Origin: Bradyrhizobium sp. CCBAU 53351
GTDB lineage: Bacteria; Pseudomonadota; Alphaproteobacteria; Rhizobiales; Xanthobacteraceae
Reading direction: 5' to 3'
Assembly: GCF_015291745.1 (NCBI RefSeq)
Contig: NZ_CP030059.1
Span: 4,057,501-4,121,500 of the forward strand
Length of the DNA stretch: 64,000 nucleotides
Of the stretch, positions 1 to 8,913 are shown piece by piece; positions within the stretch are counted from its first letter, which is position 1, and the number at the start of each line of letters is the position of its first letter. A program made the translations under genes and the position numbers. The notes under the pieces are model-generated. The model had not been told where the DNA came from. It was given only the letters and a program-made list of their open reading frames with translations, and searched no databases.

Positions 1-31
1 CTACGCGAAGCTGGGGCTGGGCGCGGCCTGA
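1..31 (+). CDS. 3' end of an unidentified CDS (partial)
   Basis: A reading frame enters from the left edge and ends at TGA (29-31), giving a C-terminus of Tyr-Ala-Lys-Leu-Gly-Leu-Gly-Ala-Ala. Too short to identify. It is supported only by the lack of an earlier stop and by the inverted repeat that begins 20 bases later, a typical position after a gene end. Confidence 0.35.
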   Translation, partial: YAKLGLGAA

Positions 32-50
32 CAAGCCACCTCTCCGCTGT

Positions 51-175
51 CATTCCGGGGCGCGACGAAGTCGCGAACCCGGAAATCCATTGGGCAGCAG
101 GACAGGCGGTGACATGGATTCTCGGATGCGCAATTGCGCATCACAGCTCGCGCCCAAGAGGCGCGCCCCGGAATG
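51..175. repeat. Intergenic inverted-repeat element (family A)
   Basis: A perfect 14-bp inverted repeat bounds the element: CATTCCGGGGCGCG at 51-64 and its exact complement at 162-175. Inside lies a perfect 18-bp palindrome (GATGCGCAATTGCGCATC, 125-142). The whole could fold into one long hairpin. It separates a gene end on the left from the convergent TRAP-binding-protein gene. Similar dispersed intergenic palindromes are known in Bradyrhizobium genomes; no transposase is present. Confidence 0.8.
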
Positions 176-185
176 ATGGCGTCTA

Positions 186-1280
186 TCAGCTCTTGTTGCG
201 CATCTTGCTGAGCAAATAGTTGTCGTAAAAGTTTTCCGCGATCTGCGTATAGAACAGCAGCTCCTTCATATACGCATCGTGGCTCTCCTTGGTCCGCTTG
301 AACAGATCGCTCTTGGCGGCGAGCTCGTTCAGATGGTCCTGGGCCGCGCTGTAGCAGGCTTCCATCACCGGCTGCGGGAACGCCTTCAGCTCCGCGCCAT
401 TGGCGATCAGCCGCTTCAGCGCCGCCGGATTCACGCTATCGTATTTTTCCAGCATCCAGGCGCCGGCCGCCGAGGCTGCCTGGTTGACGATCGCCTGGTA
501 CTGCTTGGGGAGCGAGGCCCATTTCTCGTCGTTGACGACCATGTGCAGCATGGCGCCGCCTTCCCACCAGCCGGGGAAGTAATAGTACTTGGCGACCTTG
601 TGGAAGCCGAGCTTCTCGTCGTCATAGGGACCGACGAACTCGACCGCGTCGATCGTGCCCTTCTCCAGTGCCGGATAGATGTCGCCGCCCGCGATCTGCT
701 GCGGCACGACGCCGAGCTTGGCCAGCACATGGCCGCCCATGCCGGCGATGCGGAATTTGAGGCCCTTGAGGTCGTCGACGGTCTTGATCTCCTTGCGGAA
801 CCAGCCGCCCATTTGGGTGCCGGAATTGCCGCACAGGATCGCGTGCGCCTTGAACGGTTTCAGCGCCTCATTGGTGAGGTCGGCGCCGCCGCCGAAATGC
901 CACCACGATTCCTGGTGGCGATGGTTCATGCCGAACGGCGCGCCGGTGGCATAGGCCAGCGCCGGCTCCTTGCCGATGTAGAAATAGAGCGGGGTCTGCG
1001 CGATCTCCACCGAGGCGGTGCTGACGGCGTCGAGCGCCTGCAAGCCCGGCACGATTTCGCCGGCGCCAAAGGTCTGGATCTGGAATTTGTTGTCAGTGGC
1101 CTCGGCAACATATTTCGCGAAGATCTGCGCCGTGCCGTAGATGGTGTCGAGCGACTTCGGGAAGCTCGAGGTCAGGCGCCATTTGATCTCGGGCGCGCTC
1201 TGCGCGATCGCAGGGGCAGCAACCAGCGTCGTCGCGCCGGCAACCGCGCCGCCCTTGAGGAACGTACGGCGTTTCATCAT
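186..1280 (-). CDS. TRAP transporter solute-binding protein, DctP family (TakP-like)
   Basis: A 364-residue periplasmic solute-binding protein of a tripartite ATP-independent transporter. The N-terminus has a twin-arginine motif (KRRTFLKGG) followed by a hydrophobic stretch and an APAIAQ cleavage site, so Tat export is likely. The mature region has the DctP hallmarks, including the conserved Arg in GLKFRIAG. The QMGGWFRKE stretch and overall length resemble TakP-type proteins that bind 2-keto acids; the ligand is inference. The start at 1280 has GGAGATTGCC upstream; an alternative Met lies one codon on. No membrane subunits are adjacent, so its partners must be encoded elsewhere or left of the window. 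Confidence 0.9.
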   Translation of the reverse strand: MMKRRTFLKGGAVAGATTLVAAPAIAQSAPEIKWRLTSSFPKSLDTIYGTAQIFAKYVAEATDNKFQIQTFGAGEIVPGLQALDAVSTASVEIAQTPLYFYIGKEPALAYATGAPFGMNHRHQESWWHFGGGADLTNEALKPFKAHAILCGNSGTQMGGWFRKEIKTVDDLKGLKFRIAGMGGHVLAKLGVVPQQIAGGDIYPALEKGTIDAVEFVGPYDDEKLGFHKVAKYYYFPGWWEGGAMLHMVVNDEKWASLPKQYQAIVNQAASAAGAWMLEKYDSVNPAALKRLIANGAELKAFPQPVMEACYSAAQDHLNELAAKSDLFKRTKESHDAYMKELLFYTQIAENFYDNYLLSKMRNKS

Positions 1281-1410
1281 GGCAATCTCCGTTGAATTCA
1301 GTTTTCAAACATATGGGTTTTGCGGCGACGGTCTTCGCGGACCGTTTGCCCGTTCCCAAAGCAGAGTTCAAGATGCGACAGAACGGCCGGTAGCCGGGAG
1401 CTGAAGACCC

Positions 1411-1668
1411 TCAGAGCAGCTTGGCGCTGACGAACAGCGCGCGCACGGCGTTGGTCGCCTGCACCGCCAGCATCGCATTACCGGCAGCGCCTTCCAGGGC
1501 CGCGACGGCATCCTCGTGCAGGGAACGGAATTCCATCCACTCGACCGACTTGAAGTTGGTGAGGAATTGATAGGCCTGGCCGACCGTCGCGATCGCCAGC
1601 GTGTCACCGTTCAACTTGATCTTGAACGTCGTACGCAGCGGGGTCTCGGAATTTGATGGATCACTCAT
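1411..1668 (-). CDS. DUF982 family protein
   Basis: An 85-residue protein with the layout of the DUF982 family, which is small, soluble and almost restricted to Rhizobiales. It has a short N-terminal beta region (TFKIKLNGDTLAIATVGQ), a central segment with a conserved Trp (KSVEWMEF), and an Ala-rich C-terminal helix ending in AVRALFVSAKLL. The family has no established function. The gene is monocistronic in appearance, 130 bases downstream of the start of the TRAP-binding-protein gene on the same strand and 67 bases upstream of the DUF2778 gene end. Confidence 0.75.
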   Translation of the reverse strand: MSDPSNSETPLRTTFKIKLNGDTLAIATVGQAYQFLTNFKSVEWMEFRSLHEDAVAALEGAAGNAMLAVQATNAVRALFVSAKLL

Positions 1669-1735
1669 GGGCTGCTTCTGGACGATGACGGCTTAACGAA
1701 GGGGAAACGGCAGCCCCACAGCAAGCAGGCAAATA

Positions 1736-2761
1736 TCAGGAGTCGGTGCTCGCGCGCTGCGAGGCAGTCGCCGATCCACTCAGGCTCGGCACCACCACAA
1801 GGCGGTTGAACTCGCCATTGTCCCAGGCCTTGAGGAAACGATCATAGTCCTTGATCGAAACGCAGCCGTTGGAATCGCCGCGCGGCCCGAGCATGTAGCT
1901 GTGGGTGAGAAGGCCGACGCGGCCGAGCGCACTGGTGCCTTCGGTCGGCGTCAAGCGCAGGGCGCGGATGCCGTGGAACAGTTTTTCGCGTGGCTTCAAA
2001 TCGTAGATCGCGGGCGGGGTCGCCCCCACCATGCGCTGGTCGACATGATCGGGGTCGTCCATCAGCGCGCCCATGCCGGAATGGGCTTCCAGCGCGACGC
2101 CGCTCGGCAGGTAAAGGGCCTTGGCCTTGATGTCATAGACCGCCGTGCGCGAATCGTAGCCGAGGGCCTGGAGATCGGGCGCCTTGCCGAACAGGCCGTC
2201 GCCCGGCGTCAGCGAGGCCAGCCTGATCTTGTCGGTGAATTTCTCGAAGAAGTTGCGGTTGTCGACCCTGGGGTTGGTCTCGGCATAGGCCTGGCTGGAC
2301 GCGATCTGGGCGGAGAAATCCGCCTGAGCTGGGCGCGAGCGCGGCATGGGAACCGCGTCGGCGCGCTGCGTGGCGGGCCTGGTCTCGTCAACCGTCTGCC
2401 GGTCGTCTTCGGTCAGGGTCGAGCGCCACTCGTCGCCCTGGAGCTTCTGGGCCAGCATCGCCTTGGCATCGCGCAGCTTGAGCTGGACTGCGTTCAACGC
2501 GGAACGCTCCACCGTTCGCAGGCCAAGCTCGCGAGCGGACGGATTGCCCGACGCCGAGGCAAAACGGTCTTCGAAAGACGGGCCATTGGTGGCCGGCGGC
2601 AGAGCCGCAGTGACCAGCGAGCGCGAATCGCCGATGTCCGCGACCCAGGCGGCCGCGCCCAGCGCCAGCGCCACGGCAGCCAGAGACAGCAAAACGCGCT
2701 CCGCCCGCCCCATACGGCGGCGCGACAACAGCCTGTCGGCGCTTGCGCGGTCGGAAACCAT
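1736..2761 (-). CDS. DUF2778 (Tlde1-like) L,D-transpeptidase-fold protein
   Basis: A 341-residue protein with a cytoplasmic start, one transmembrane or signal-anchor helix at about residues 24-44 (VLLSLAAVALALGAAAWVA), a long low-complexity linker, and a C-terminal DUF2778 domain. That domain carries a His-x17-Cys pair: HSYMLGPRGDSNGCVSI. This matches the L,D-transpeptidase-like Tlde1 fold, whose characterised members act on peptidoglycan. The domain is anchored outside the inner membrane, so a role in envelope remodelling is the simplest inference. No immunity or type VI secretion gene is nearby, so it need not be a toxin. Confidence 0.8.
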   Translation of the reverse strand: MVSDRASADRLLSRRRMGRAERVLLSLAAVALALGAAAWVADIGDSRSLVTAALPPATNGPSFEDRFASASGNPSARELGLRTVERSALNAVQLKLRDAKAMLAQKLQGDEWRSTLTEDDRQTVDETRPATQRADAVPMPRSRPAQADFSAQIASSQAYAETNPRVDNRNFFEKFTDKIRLASLTPGDGLFGKAPDLQALGYDSRTAVYDIKAKALYLPSGVALEAHSGMGALMDDPDHVDQRMVGATPPAIYDLKPREKLFHGIRALRLTPTEGTSALGRVGLLTHSYMLGPRGDSNGCVSIKDYDRFLKAWDNGEFNRLVVVPSLSGSATASQRASTDS

Positions 2762-2893
2762 CAGATCCCCAAATCGACCCCCGGGGGGCCCAACCCCCGC
2801 CCAGAGACTCTATACCAGCTACCACATTGGGAGCCAAAAGTTAGGCATAATCGCGGCCGGCAAGGGCTCCACAGGGCATCCCCAAGGTATCCA

Positions 2894-3334
2894 ATGACCG
2901 ATCCTTTCGATCTAGAGCGCTTCGTCAGGGCCCAGGACCCGGTTTTTCGCGCCGTCGAGGGGGAGCTGGCGAGGGGCCGGAAGCAGACTCACTGGATGTG
3001 GTTCGTCTTCCCGCAAATCGCCGGTCTCGGCTTCAGCGCCATGTCGCAGCGCTACGCCATCGGCTCCCGTGCCGAGGCCGAGGCCTACCTCGCCCATCCG
3101 GTGCTCGGGGCGCGCCTGGTCGAATGCACCGGCCTCATCCTCGCCGTCGAGGGCCGGAGCATCAACGCGATCCTCGGCGCGCCGGATGATGCCAAATTCC
3201 GCTCGTCGATGACGCTGTTCGGCGCGGTGTCCGATCAGCCCATTTTCGGTGACGCACTCGCCCGGTATTTCGCAGACGAACGCGACAGCGCCACGCTGAA
3301 GATCCTCGCCAAGCTCGACCGCGCATCCGACTAG
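2894..3334 (+). CDS. DUF1810 family protein
   Basis: A 146-residue cytosolic protein matching the whole DUF1810 family. It opens DPFDLERFVRAQDPVF, then has the family's HWMWFVFPQIAGLG block at about residues 34-47 and a second block SSMTLFGAV. Function is unknown; old database labels of calpastatin are not informative. The frame stays open far upstream, but those residues are antisense to the DUF2778 gene. The ATG at 2894 precedes the first family-conserved residues and lies past the divergent gene start at 2761, so it is the likely start. Confidence 0.85.
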   Translation: MTDPFDLERFVRAQDPVFRAVEGELARGRKQTHWMWFVFPQIAGLGFSAMSQRYAIGSRAEAEAYLAHPVLGARLVECTGLILAVEGRSINAILGAPDDAKFRSSMTLFGAVSDQPIFGDALARYFADERDSATLKILAKLDRASD

Positions 3335-3421
3335 GCTGAGGGTGGACAGCGTAAACCCGGGATTAACACGGGCAAACTATCGTCCGGGCAAAATAATTCT
3401 CCGTTATTTGCCGGACAGATC

Positions 3422-5503
3422 ATGAAAATCGGTACGCTCCTGACCACCGCCATCGTCTCGCTCTCGACCGTGGGCGGCGGCCTCGCCGTCTACGTCGCCG
3501 TGACGAAGTACCAGACGATGGACCGGATCAGCGAGGCTCAGGGCAGGCTCGCGATCGCCCGCGCTGCCAGCGACATCCCGCGCTATCTCAACCCCGAGCG
3601 CGGCTTTTCGACCAACATCCTCTACGGGCCTGCGACCATCGACCCGGCGCTGCTCGCGGAACAGAACAAGCTGCGCAAGCAGACCGACGGCGCCCGCGAC
3701 AAGATGAATGCGCTGCGCAAGGAGCTGCCCGGCGCGTTCGACGACGGCGCGACCATCGGCAGCAATATCGATGGCATCAACGCAAAATTCACCGCGCTGC
3801 GCGAGGCCATCGACAAGGCGCTCACCGGACCGGCCGAGGCGCGCAAGGACGCCGCCAAGAAGATCGTCGCCGACAACGCCGTGCTCAACAGCGGCGTGAC
3901 CGCGCTGCTCAACGAGCAGGTCCGCCGCATGGCGATCCTGAACGGCGACGCCTACCGGCAGGCGAGCTACGCCAACACGGCCATGACGTTGCGCGACGTC
4001 GGCGGCTTCAACTCCAGCCTGCACAAGAATCTCGTCGGCGGCAAGAAACCGGCGACCGACACCGAGAAGGCCGACATCGGTCGCTCGCAGGGCCGCAACG
4101 ACCAGCTCGTGATGGCGCTGCTCGAACTGCGCGGCAATCCGGCAACGCCTGCGAACGTCGCCGCGGCGCTGGAGAAGTTCAATTCGATCTATGTCGAGGA
4201 ATTCGGCCGCGAGCTCAAGCTCGTCAAGGACGGCGCCGTCAGCGGCAAGTACGAACACGACATGGAGACCTATTACGCCGCCACGCAGCGCGGCCTCAGC
4301 ACCATCATCGAGGTCCGCGACGCGTTCTATGACAATTCCGAGCAGATCCTCGCCGGGGCTTCCTCCGCCGCGCGCACCAGCTTCACCATCGCCCTTGCAG
4401 GCCTTGCCGCCGTCCTGATCGCAAGCGTCGGCCTGATCGTGATGGTCCGCCGCCGCGTCTGCGCGCCGATCGTCAACCTGACGGGCCGGATGTCGCGACT
4501 TGCCGAGGGCGAGGTTGCCGACGCCATCCCCGGCGCCGAGCGCTCCGACGAGATCGGGGCGATGGCCGCGGCCGTTCAGGTCTTCAAGGACAACATGATC
4601 CGGGCCGACCGGCTCGCCGCCGAGAAGCAGGCCGAAAACGACGGCAAGATGCGCCGCGCGCAGGCGCTCGACGAGCTCACCCGCGCATTCGAAGCCAAGG
4701 TCACCGAGCTCGTCGGTGGCCTGTCCCGGGCTTCCTCGACCATGGAGAGCACCGCGCAGTCGATGACCTCGACGGCGGCCCAGACCAACAGCCAGGCCGC
4801 GGTCGTCGCCGCCGCCTCCGAGCAGACCTCGACCAACGTGCAGACGGTCGCGAGCGCCACCGAAGAGCTGACCTCCTCGATCTCCGAGATCGGCCGCCAG
4901 GTCGCGCAGAGCACCGAGATCGCGGCCCGCGCCGTCGACAACGCCCGCCGCACCGGCGACACCGCGCGCATGCTCGCCGAGGGCGCCCAGAAGATCGGCG
5001 ACGTCGTCACGCTGATCCAGAGCATCGCCGAGCAGACCAATCTTCTCGCGCTCAACGCCACGATCGAGGCCGCCCGCGCCGGCGATGCCGGCCGCGGCTT
5101 TGCCGTGGTTGCCTCCGAGGTGAAGTCGCTGGCGGGCCAGACCGCCAAGGCGACGACCGAAATCTCCGAGCAGATCACGGCGATCCAGACCGCGAGCGAC
5201 GAGACCGTGGCCGCGATCCGCAACGTCGCCGACGTCATCGGCGAGATCGACCAGATCGGCACCGCGATTGCCGCGGCGATCGAGGAACAGGGCTCGGCCA
5301 CCAAGGAGATCGCCCGCAGCGTCCAGGAGGCTGCGCGCGGCACCCAGGAGGTCAACACCAACATATCGGGTGTGCAGCGCGCCGCCGACGATACCGGCGC
5401 CGCCGCGCGGGAAGTCTTGGTCGCCGCCGAGCAGCTCTCGACCCAGTCGCGCGATCTCGCGGGACAATTCGACCGCTTCCTCGGCGAGGTCAGGGCGGCG
5501 TAA
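3422..5503 (+). CDS. Transmembrane methyl-accepting chemotaxis protein
   Basis: A 693-residue chemoreceptor. Transmembrane helix 1 is at about residues 5-27. A helical periplasmic sensing domain of about 290 residues follows, then helix 2 at about 317-338. A HAMP domain (about 340-395) and a cytoplasmic signalling domain (about 440-690) complete it. The hairpin tip reads [19 protein letters not shown] with [15 protein letters not shown], the CheA/CheW contact region. There is no C-terminal CheR-tether pentapeptide. The gene stands alone with no che genes nearby, so it presumably feeds a chemotaxis pathway encoded elsewhere. The ligand cannot be read from the sequence. Confidence 0.93.
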   Translation: MKIGTLLTTAIVSLSTVGGGLAVYVAVTKYQTMDRISEAQGRLAIARAASDIPRYLNPERGFSTNILYGPATIDPALLAEQNKLRKQTDGARDKMNALRKELPGAFDDGATIGSNIDGINAKFTALREAIDKALTGPAEARKDAAKKIVADNAVLNSGVTALLNEQVRRMAILNGDAYRQASYANTAMTLRDVGGFNSSLHKNLVGGKKPATDTEKADIGRSQGRNDQLVMALLELRGNPATPANVAAALEKFNSIYVEEFGRELKLVKDGAVSGKYEHDMETYYAATQRGLSTIIEVRDAFYDNSEQILAGASSAARTSFTIALAGLAAVLIASVGLIVMVRRRVCAPIVNLTGRMSRLAEGEVADAIPGAERSDEIGAMAAAVQVFKDNMIRADRLAAEKQAENDGKMRRAQALDELTRAFEAKVTELVGGLSRASSTMESTAQSMTSTAAQTNSQAAVVAAASEQTSTNVQTVASATEELTSSISEIGRQVAQSTEIAARAVDNARRTGDTARMLAEGAQKIGDVVTLIQSIAEQTNLLALNATIEAARAGDAGRGFAVVASEVKSLAGQTAKATTEISEQITAIQTASDETVAAIRNVADVIGEIDQIGTAIAAAIEEQGSATKEIARSVQEAARGTQEVNTNISGVQRAADDTGAAAREVLVAAEQLSTQSRDLAGQFDRFLGEVRAA

Positions 5504-5550
5504 GCCGATTACGTAGCGCGGATGGAGCCAACGGAGCTACACAGCAGGGC

Positions 5551-6141
5551 CTAATAAGGCGGCGCTTTCCTGGCCCGCTGCGCCTTGGCCGCCTCGATCC
5601 ACCACGTCAGATCGTCGGCAAAGCGCGGGAACGCGCGCTCCAGCGCCTTGCCACCCTCGCCGATTGGCTCCCCCTCGGCCGACAAGGTCTGCGCGATCGG
5701 GCCGACGCCGATGGTGCTCGACACCACCACCATGCCCATCTCCGACAGCGTGCCGTGCCACGCGGTCGCCGCGCGCGCGCCGGACAGGCGGCCGGCCGAA
5801 TAGCTCACGATCGCGGCCGGACGCCAGAACCACTCTTCGAGGAAATGGTCGGTGAGATTCTTCAAGCCGGGCTGGATGCCCCAATTGTACTCACCGGTGA
5901 CGAAGACGAAGCCGTCGGCGCCGCGGATCTGTCCGGCCAGCTTTTCCAGCGCCTCGGGCGCCGTGCCGTCAGGGTATTCCTTGTACATGCGGTCGAGCAT
6001 CGGCAGGCCGACCGCCTTGGCGTCGATGAATTCGACGTCCTCGCCGCGGCCACGCAGACGATTGATGACGAAATTCGCAAGGCGGATGCCCATGCGGTCG
6101 GAACGATAGGAACCGTAGAGGACGAGAATGCGATTGCTCAT
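5551..6141 (-). CDS. NADPH-dependent FMN reductase family protein
   Basis: A 196-residue flavodoxin-like enzyme. The N-terminal strand-loop ILVLYGSYRSDRMG fits FMN-phosphate binding, and VTGEYNWGIQPGLKNLTDH is the NADPH_FMN_red family signature around the isoalloxazine ring. Members transfer electrons from NAD(P)H through FMN to quinones, azo compounds or metals; the substrate here is unknown. The Met at 6141 places the first strand directly at the N-terminus, so the 32 upstream in-frame residues are not needed. It is downstream of, and co-oriented with, the AraC regulator, separated by 49 bases, so they could be co-transcribed. Confidence 0.88.
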   Translation of the reverse strand: MSNRILVLYGSYRSDRMGIRLANFVINRLRGRGEDVEFIDAKAVGLPMLDRMYKEYPDGTAPEALEKLAGQIRGADGFVFVTGEYNWGIQPGLKNLTDHFLEEWFWRPAAIVSYSAGRLSGARAATAWHGTLSEMGMVVVSSTIGVGPIAQTLSAEGEPIGEGGKALERAFPRFADDLTWWIEAAKAQRARKAPPY

Positions 6142-6190
6142 GGTTGGACGGTAGCACGAAACCGGCGGCCGCCCTACGCGATTTGTCAAA

Positions 6191-7138
6191 CTATCGCCGG
6201 CGCCCGTGCTCCAACGTTTGCGACGGTGTCTCGCCAAACTGGTCGCGGTAACTCCGGGAGAAATCGCTGAGATGCCAGAAGCCGAAGGCGAGCGCCACGG
6301 CCTTGACGCTGTCGGCGCCGGCGAGCAGGCGCTGGCGCACCAGCCACAACCGGCGCAGCCGCAAGTATCGGTGCAGACTCATGCCGCGATAGCGGCGGAC
6401 GACGTCGTGCATGGTGCGGACGGACAGTCCGAGCTTGTGCGCCATCTCCTCGCTGTAGATCGGCTGGGAGAGATCACCGGACAGGAGCGCGCGGATATCC
6501 TGGAATATCCTGAAATTCCGCTCGTCGTTGGGACGCTGGGTCCAGCGGGCCGAAACGACGTCTTCCAGCGCATGGTCGACCGCCCCGAGCAGGGATTCTT
6601 TCATTGCTCTTGCCTTGAGCGGAATGTGCGACGCCTCGACCGGCTCTGAAGCCGCGGTCAGCACCTCGCGCACCATGCCGCGCAACCGGTTCAGGCCAGC
6701 TGCGCTGGTCTCGAAAATCTTGAAGCTCTTGGCTGCTCGTGGCCAGCCACGATCCGTCACCTCCGGCCTGAAAATCACCGAGGCGATTTGCCGCTGCACT
6801 TCCTCGATGATGGTGTAGGCCGCGCCGCCACCGCCAATGACAACGGCCGGACGGGCACGCTGCGAGCCATTGAAGCGTATGGGCTCATCAAGATCATCCA
6901 TGGTGAACCCGACCGCAGTGCAATTCTCGACGAGCTGCGCATCGACCGCGCGGGGAAATGCCGTCGTCAAATTCACGTCGCAGCCTGGCAGTGAGAGAAT
7001 GATCTGCTCGGCCGAAATCCTCCGTACGAACGGCGTGAATTCGAAGTTCAGGCCTCGGATGGAATTCCGAAATTCATCGACGTCTGAAAAACGAAATATC
7101 TTGGGTGCCAACCTGGGCACGTCATCAATACTGTTCAT
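6191..7138 (-). CDS. AraC family transcriptional regulator
   Basis: A 315-residue regulator with a C-terminal pair of helix-turn-helix motifs typical of AraC/XylS: EEMAHKLGLSVRTMHDVVRR at about 233-252, then SVKAVALAFGFWHLSDFSRS ending in FGETPSQTL. The N-terminal two thirds form a sensing/dimerisation region like the AraC-binding-like domain of cupin-less regulators. The start at 7138 was chosen because upstream in-frame residues run into the AT-richer divergent promoter region (7139-7385). Possible targets are the FMN reductase downstream or the divergent DUF2336 operon. Confidence 0.88.
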   Translation of the reverse strand: MNSIDDVPRLAPKIFRFSDVDEFRNSIRGLNFEFTPFVRRISAEQIILSLPGCDVNLTTAFPRAVDAQLVENCTAVGFTMDDLDEPIRFNGSQRARPAVVIGGGGAAYTIIEEVQRQIASVIFRPEVTDRGWPRAAKSFKIFETSAAGLNRLRGMVREVLTAASEPVEASHIPLKARAMKESLLGAVDHALEDVVSARWTQRPNDERNFRIFQDIRALLSGDLSQPIYSEEMAHKLGLSVRTMHDVVRRYRGMSLHRYLRLRRLWLVRQRLLAGADSVKAVALAFGFWHLSDFSRSYRDQFGETPSQTLEHGRRR

Positions 7139-7385
7139 GGTAACAGGAAATGCTGCGCCACCGACACGGGGTCCGGCAGTGCCGGGTCCATTCCCGCTTC
7201 GGTTTTTGCGTCGGACCGAGAAAATCAATCTCAACGTGTCTTGGCAAGTTGGCGACGGCAAGACCAAAAGAACAACGCGGGACTTCATATCTCGCCGAAT
7301 TTCGATAGCGTTTTTCGAGATTCGGCGATTTAGCCCGTATCGGGATACTCCTCGCTTAAAATGCCATTAACGCGCTTAAGGCGCA

Positions 7386-8543
7386 ATGAAGCTCGTTATA
7401 TCGTCAAGTCATTTTCAAATTCAGGCTCCTGCCATGACGGCAAATTCGCCTGCCGATATTTTGGGTGAGTTGGAGGATGCGGTCGCAACCTGCCCGCTCG
7501 ACCGTTGCGGTCGCATCCTCGACGGCATTGTGCAACTGCTCACCGGCAGCGGTGACCGGTCTCAGGAATTGCTCGCCGACGTGGTCGATGGCGTCCTGCT
7601 GCGATTGGCGGAGCGGGTCGAGGCCAGCGCATTGGTTCAACTCGGTGTGGCGCTCGCCGAACTCAATGTGGCTCCGCCGAAGACGTTGCGGCACCTCGCC
7701 GCGCACGACGATCCCGACGTGGCCTGCCCCGTTCTGCTCAAGTCACAGGCGCTGTCCACGTCCGATCTCGATACCATCGCGATTTCGAGCAGCGAACGGC
7801 AACAACTCGCGATCGCAGCCCGGGAGCGCATCGAGCCGGCGTTGGCCGAGACGCTCATCAGGCGCGGAGGCCGCGCCGTTCACCTTGCGCTGATTCACAA
7901 TATAGGGACGCGGTTCTCCGATACCGCCCATGATGCGCTTGTCGAGAAGTGCACGAGGGATGAAGAGCTAACCAAGGCCCTGGCCCTCAGGCCCGGCACG
8001 CCCGACCCCGTCTTGCGAAAGTTGCTGTCGCCCACAACGAAGCCCAGCGCTCGCGCAGAGCCAATGACTCCCTCCGTCTCGCCTGCTCAAGCGGCGATGC
8101 CGATAGTGCCCAAGCTGCCTGGCCCGGCCGCTTATGCAAGCGCGCGGCCAGAGATCGTCGCGCTCAATCGCATCGGCAAGCTCAACGATTCCACCGTGAA
8201 CCGCTTCGCGATCCGCGGCGAGACCGCCAATTTGGTGACGGCCTTGTCGGTGCTTTCGGGCGCTCCCATCGAGATTGTTGAACACGTCATGACCGACGGC
8301 GATTGCGAAGGCCTGGTCATGGCCTGCCGGGCTTCGCGGCTGAGCTGGCAGACCACGCTTGCCATCCTGAGCAACCGTAGCGGGACCAGGCTATCCTTTG
8401 CTGAGCGCGAGCGCGCGCAGGATGTTTTCGAGACACTGCTCCTGTCGACCAGTCAGTGGACGGTCCGATGGGGGGAAATCGCCGCGGGTGCCCAGGGGAA
8501 CGGTCGCGGAAGATATGGCGCGAGAGCGGGGGGCAACCGATGA
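7386..8543 (+). CDS. DUF2336 domain protein
   Basis: A 385-residue cytosolic, helix-rich protein of the DUF2336 family. Repeating helical hairpins (LRHLAAHDDPDVACPVL, RRGGRAVHLALIHNIGT) suggest a HEAT-like solenoid. The N-terminal half and the C-terminal SVLSGAPIEIVEHVM block flank a Pro-rich linker at about 215-240. The family is common beside signalling genes in alphaproteobacteria but has no assigned biochemical role. ATG 7386 has AAGG at a fair distance; a second ATG at 7434 is a credible alternative. Its stop overlaps the start of the PilZ gene (ATGA at 8540), so the two are translationally coupled. Confidence 0.85.
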   Translation: MKLVISSSHFQIQAPAMTANSPADILGELEDAVATCPLDRCGRILDGIVQLLTGSGDRSQELLADVVDGVLLRLAERVEASALVQLGVALAELNVAPPKTLRHLAAHDDPDVACPVLLKSQALSTSDLDTIAISSSERQQLAIAARERIEPALAETLIRRGGRAVHLALIHNIGTRFSDTAHDALVEKCTRDEELTKALALRPGTPDPVLRKLLSPTTKPSARAEPMTPSVSPAQAAMPIVPKLPGPAAYASARPEIVALNRIGKLNDSTVNRFAIRGETANLVTALSVLSGAPIEIVEHVMTDGDCEGLVMACRASRLSWQTTLAILSNRSGTRLSFAERERAQDVFETLLLSTSQWTVRWGEIAAGAQGNGRGRYGARAGGNR

Positions 8544-8866
8544 AGTTCGATGGCCGCAAGGCATCTCGCGTGAAGATGGACCACCGTCAGCCCGTCAACC
8601 TGATGGGCTCGGACGGCACATGGCGGCGCAGCTGCGTTCTGCTCGACGTGTCGCAGACAGGCGCGAAGGTCGAGGTCGAGGGCACGCTGGACGTGCTGCA
8701 GGCCAAGGAATTTTTCCTGGTGTTGTCCTCGACCGGACTCGCCTATCGGCGCTGCGAGTTGGTCTGGATCGACGGCACCACCGCCGGCGTTCACTTCGTC
8801 ACAGCAGATGGCAAGAAGAAGTCCGAGAGCGCACCGCCGGCAAAGACGAAAACCGCCGCAGGATGA
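8540..8866 (+). CDS. PilZ domain protein (c-di-GMP receptor type)
   Basis: A 108-residue protein that is essentially one PilZ domain. It shows an Arg-rich N-terminal binding segment (RKASRVKMDHR) and the second motif DVSQTGAKVE (D-x-S-x-x-G), followed by the beta-barrel strand WIDGTTAGVHF. Family members bind cyclic di-GMP and change partner interactions. The RxxxR spacing is present, so binding is plausible but unproven. A Lys/Ala/Pro-rich tail ends the protein. The start was set by the four-base overlap with the DUF2336 gene; the HD-GYP gene follows 47 bases later. Confidence 0.88.
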   Translation: MKFDGRKASRVKMDHRQPVNLMGSDGTWRRSCVLLDVSQTGAKVEVEGTLDVLQAKEFFLVLSSTGLAYRRCELVWIDGTTAGVHFVTADGKKKSESAPPAKTKTAAG

Positions 8867-8913
8867 TTTAGCCGATCGTTCATACGACAATCAGAGACAT
8901 CGCAGGTCACGCC

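Noticed and set aside
3404..5467. A 687-residue minus-strand open frame over the chemoreceptor
   Set aside because: Gly/Asp/Arg-rich antisense shadow of a well-supported methyl-accepting protein.
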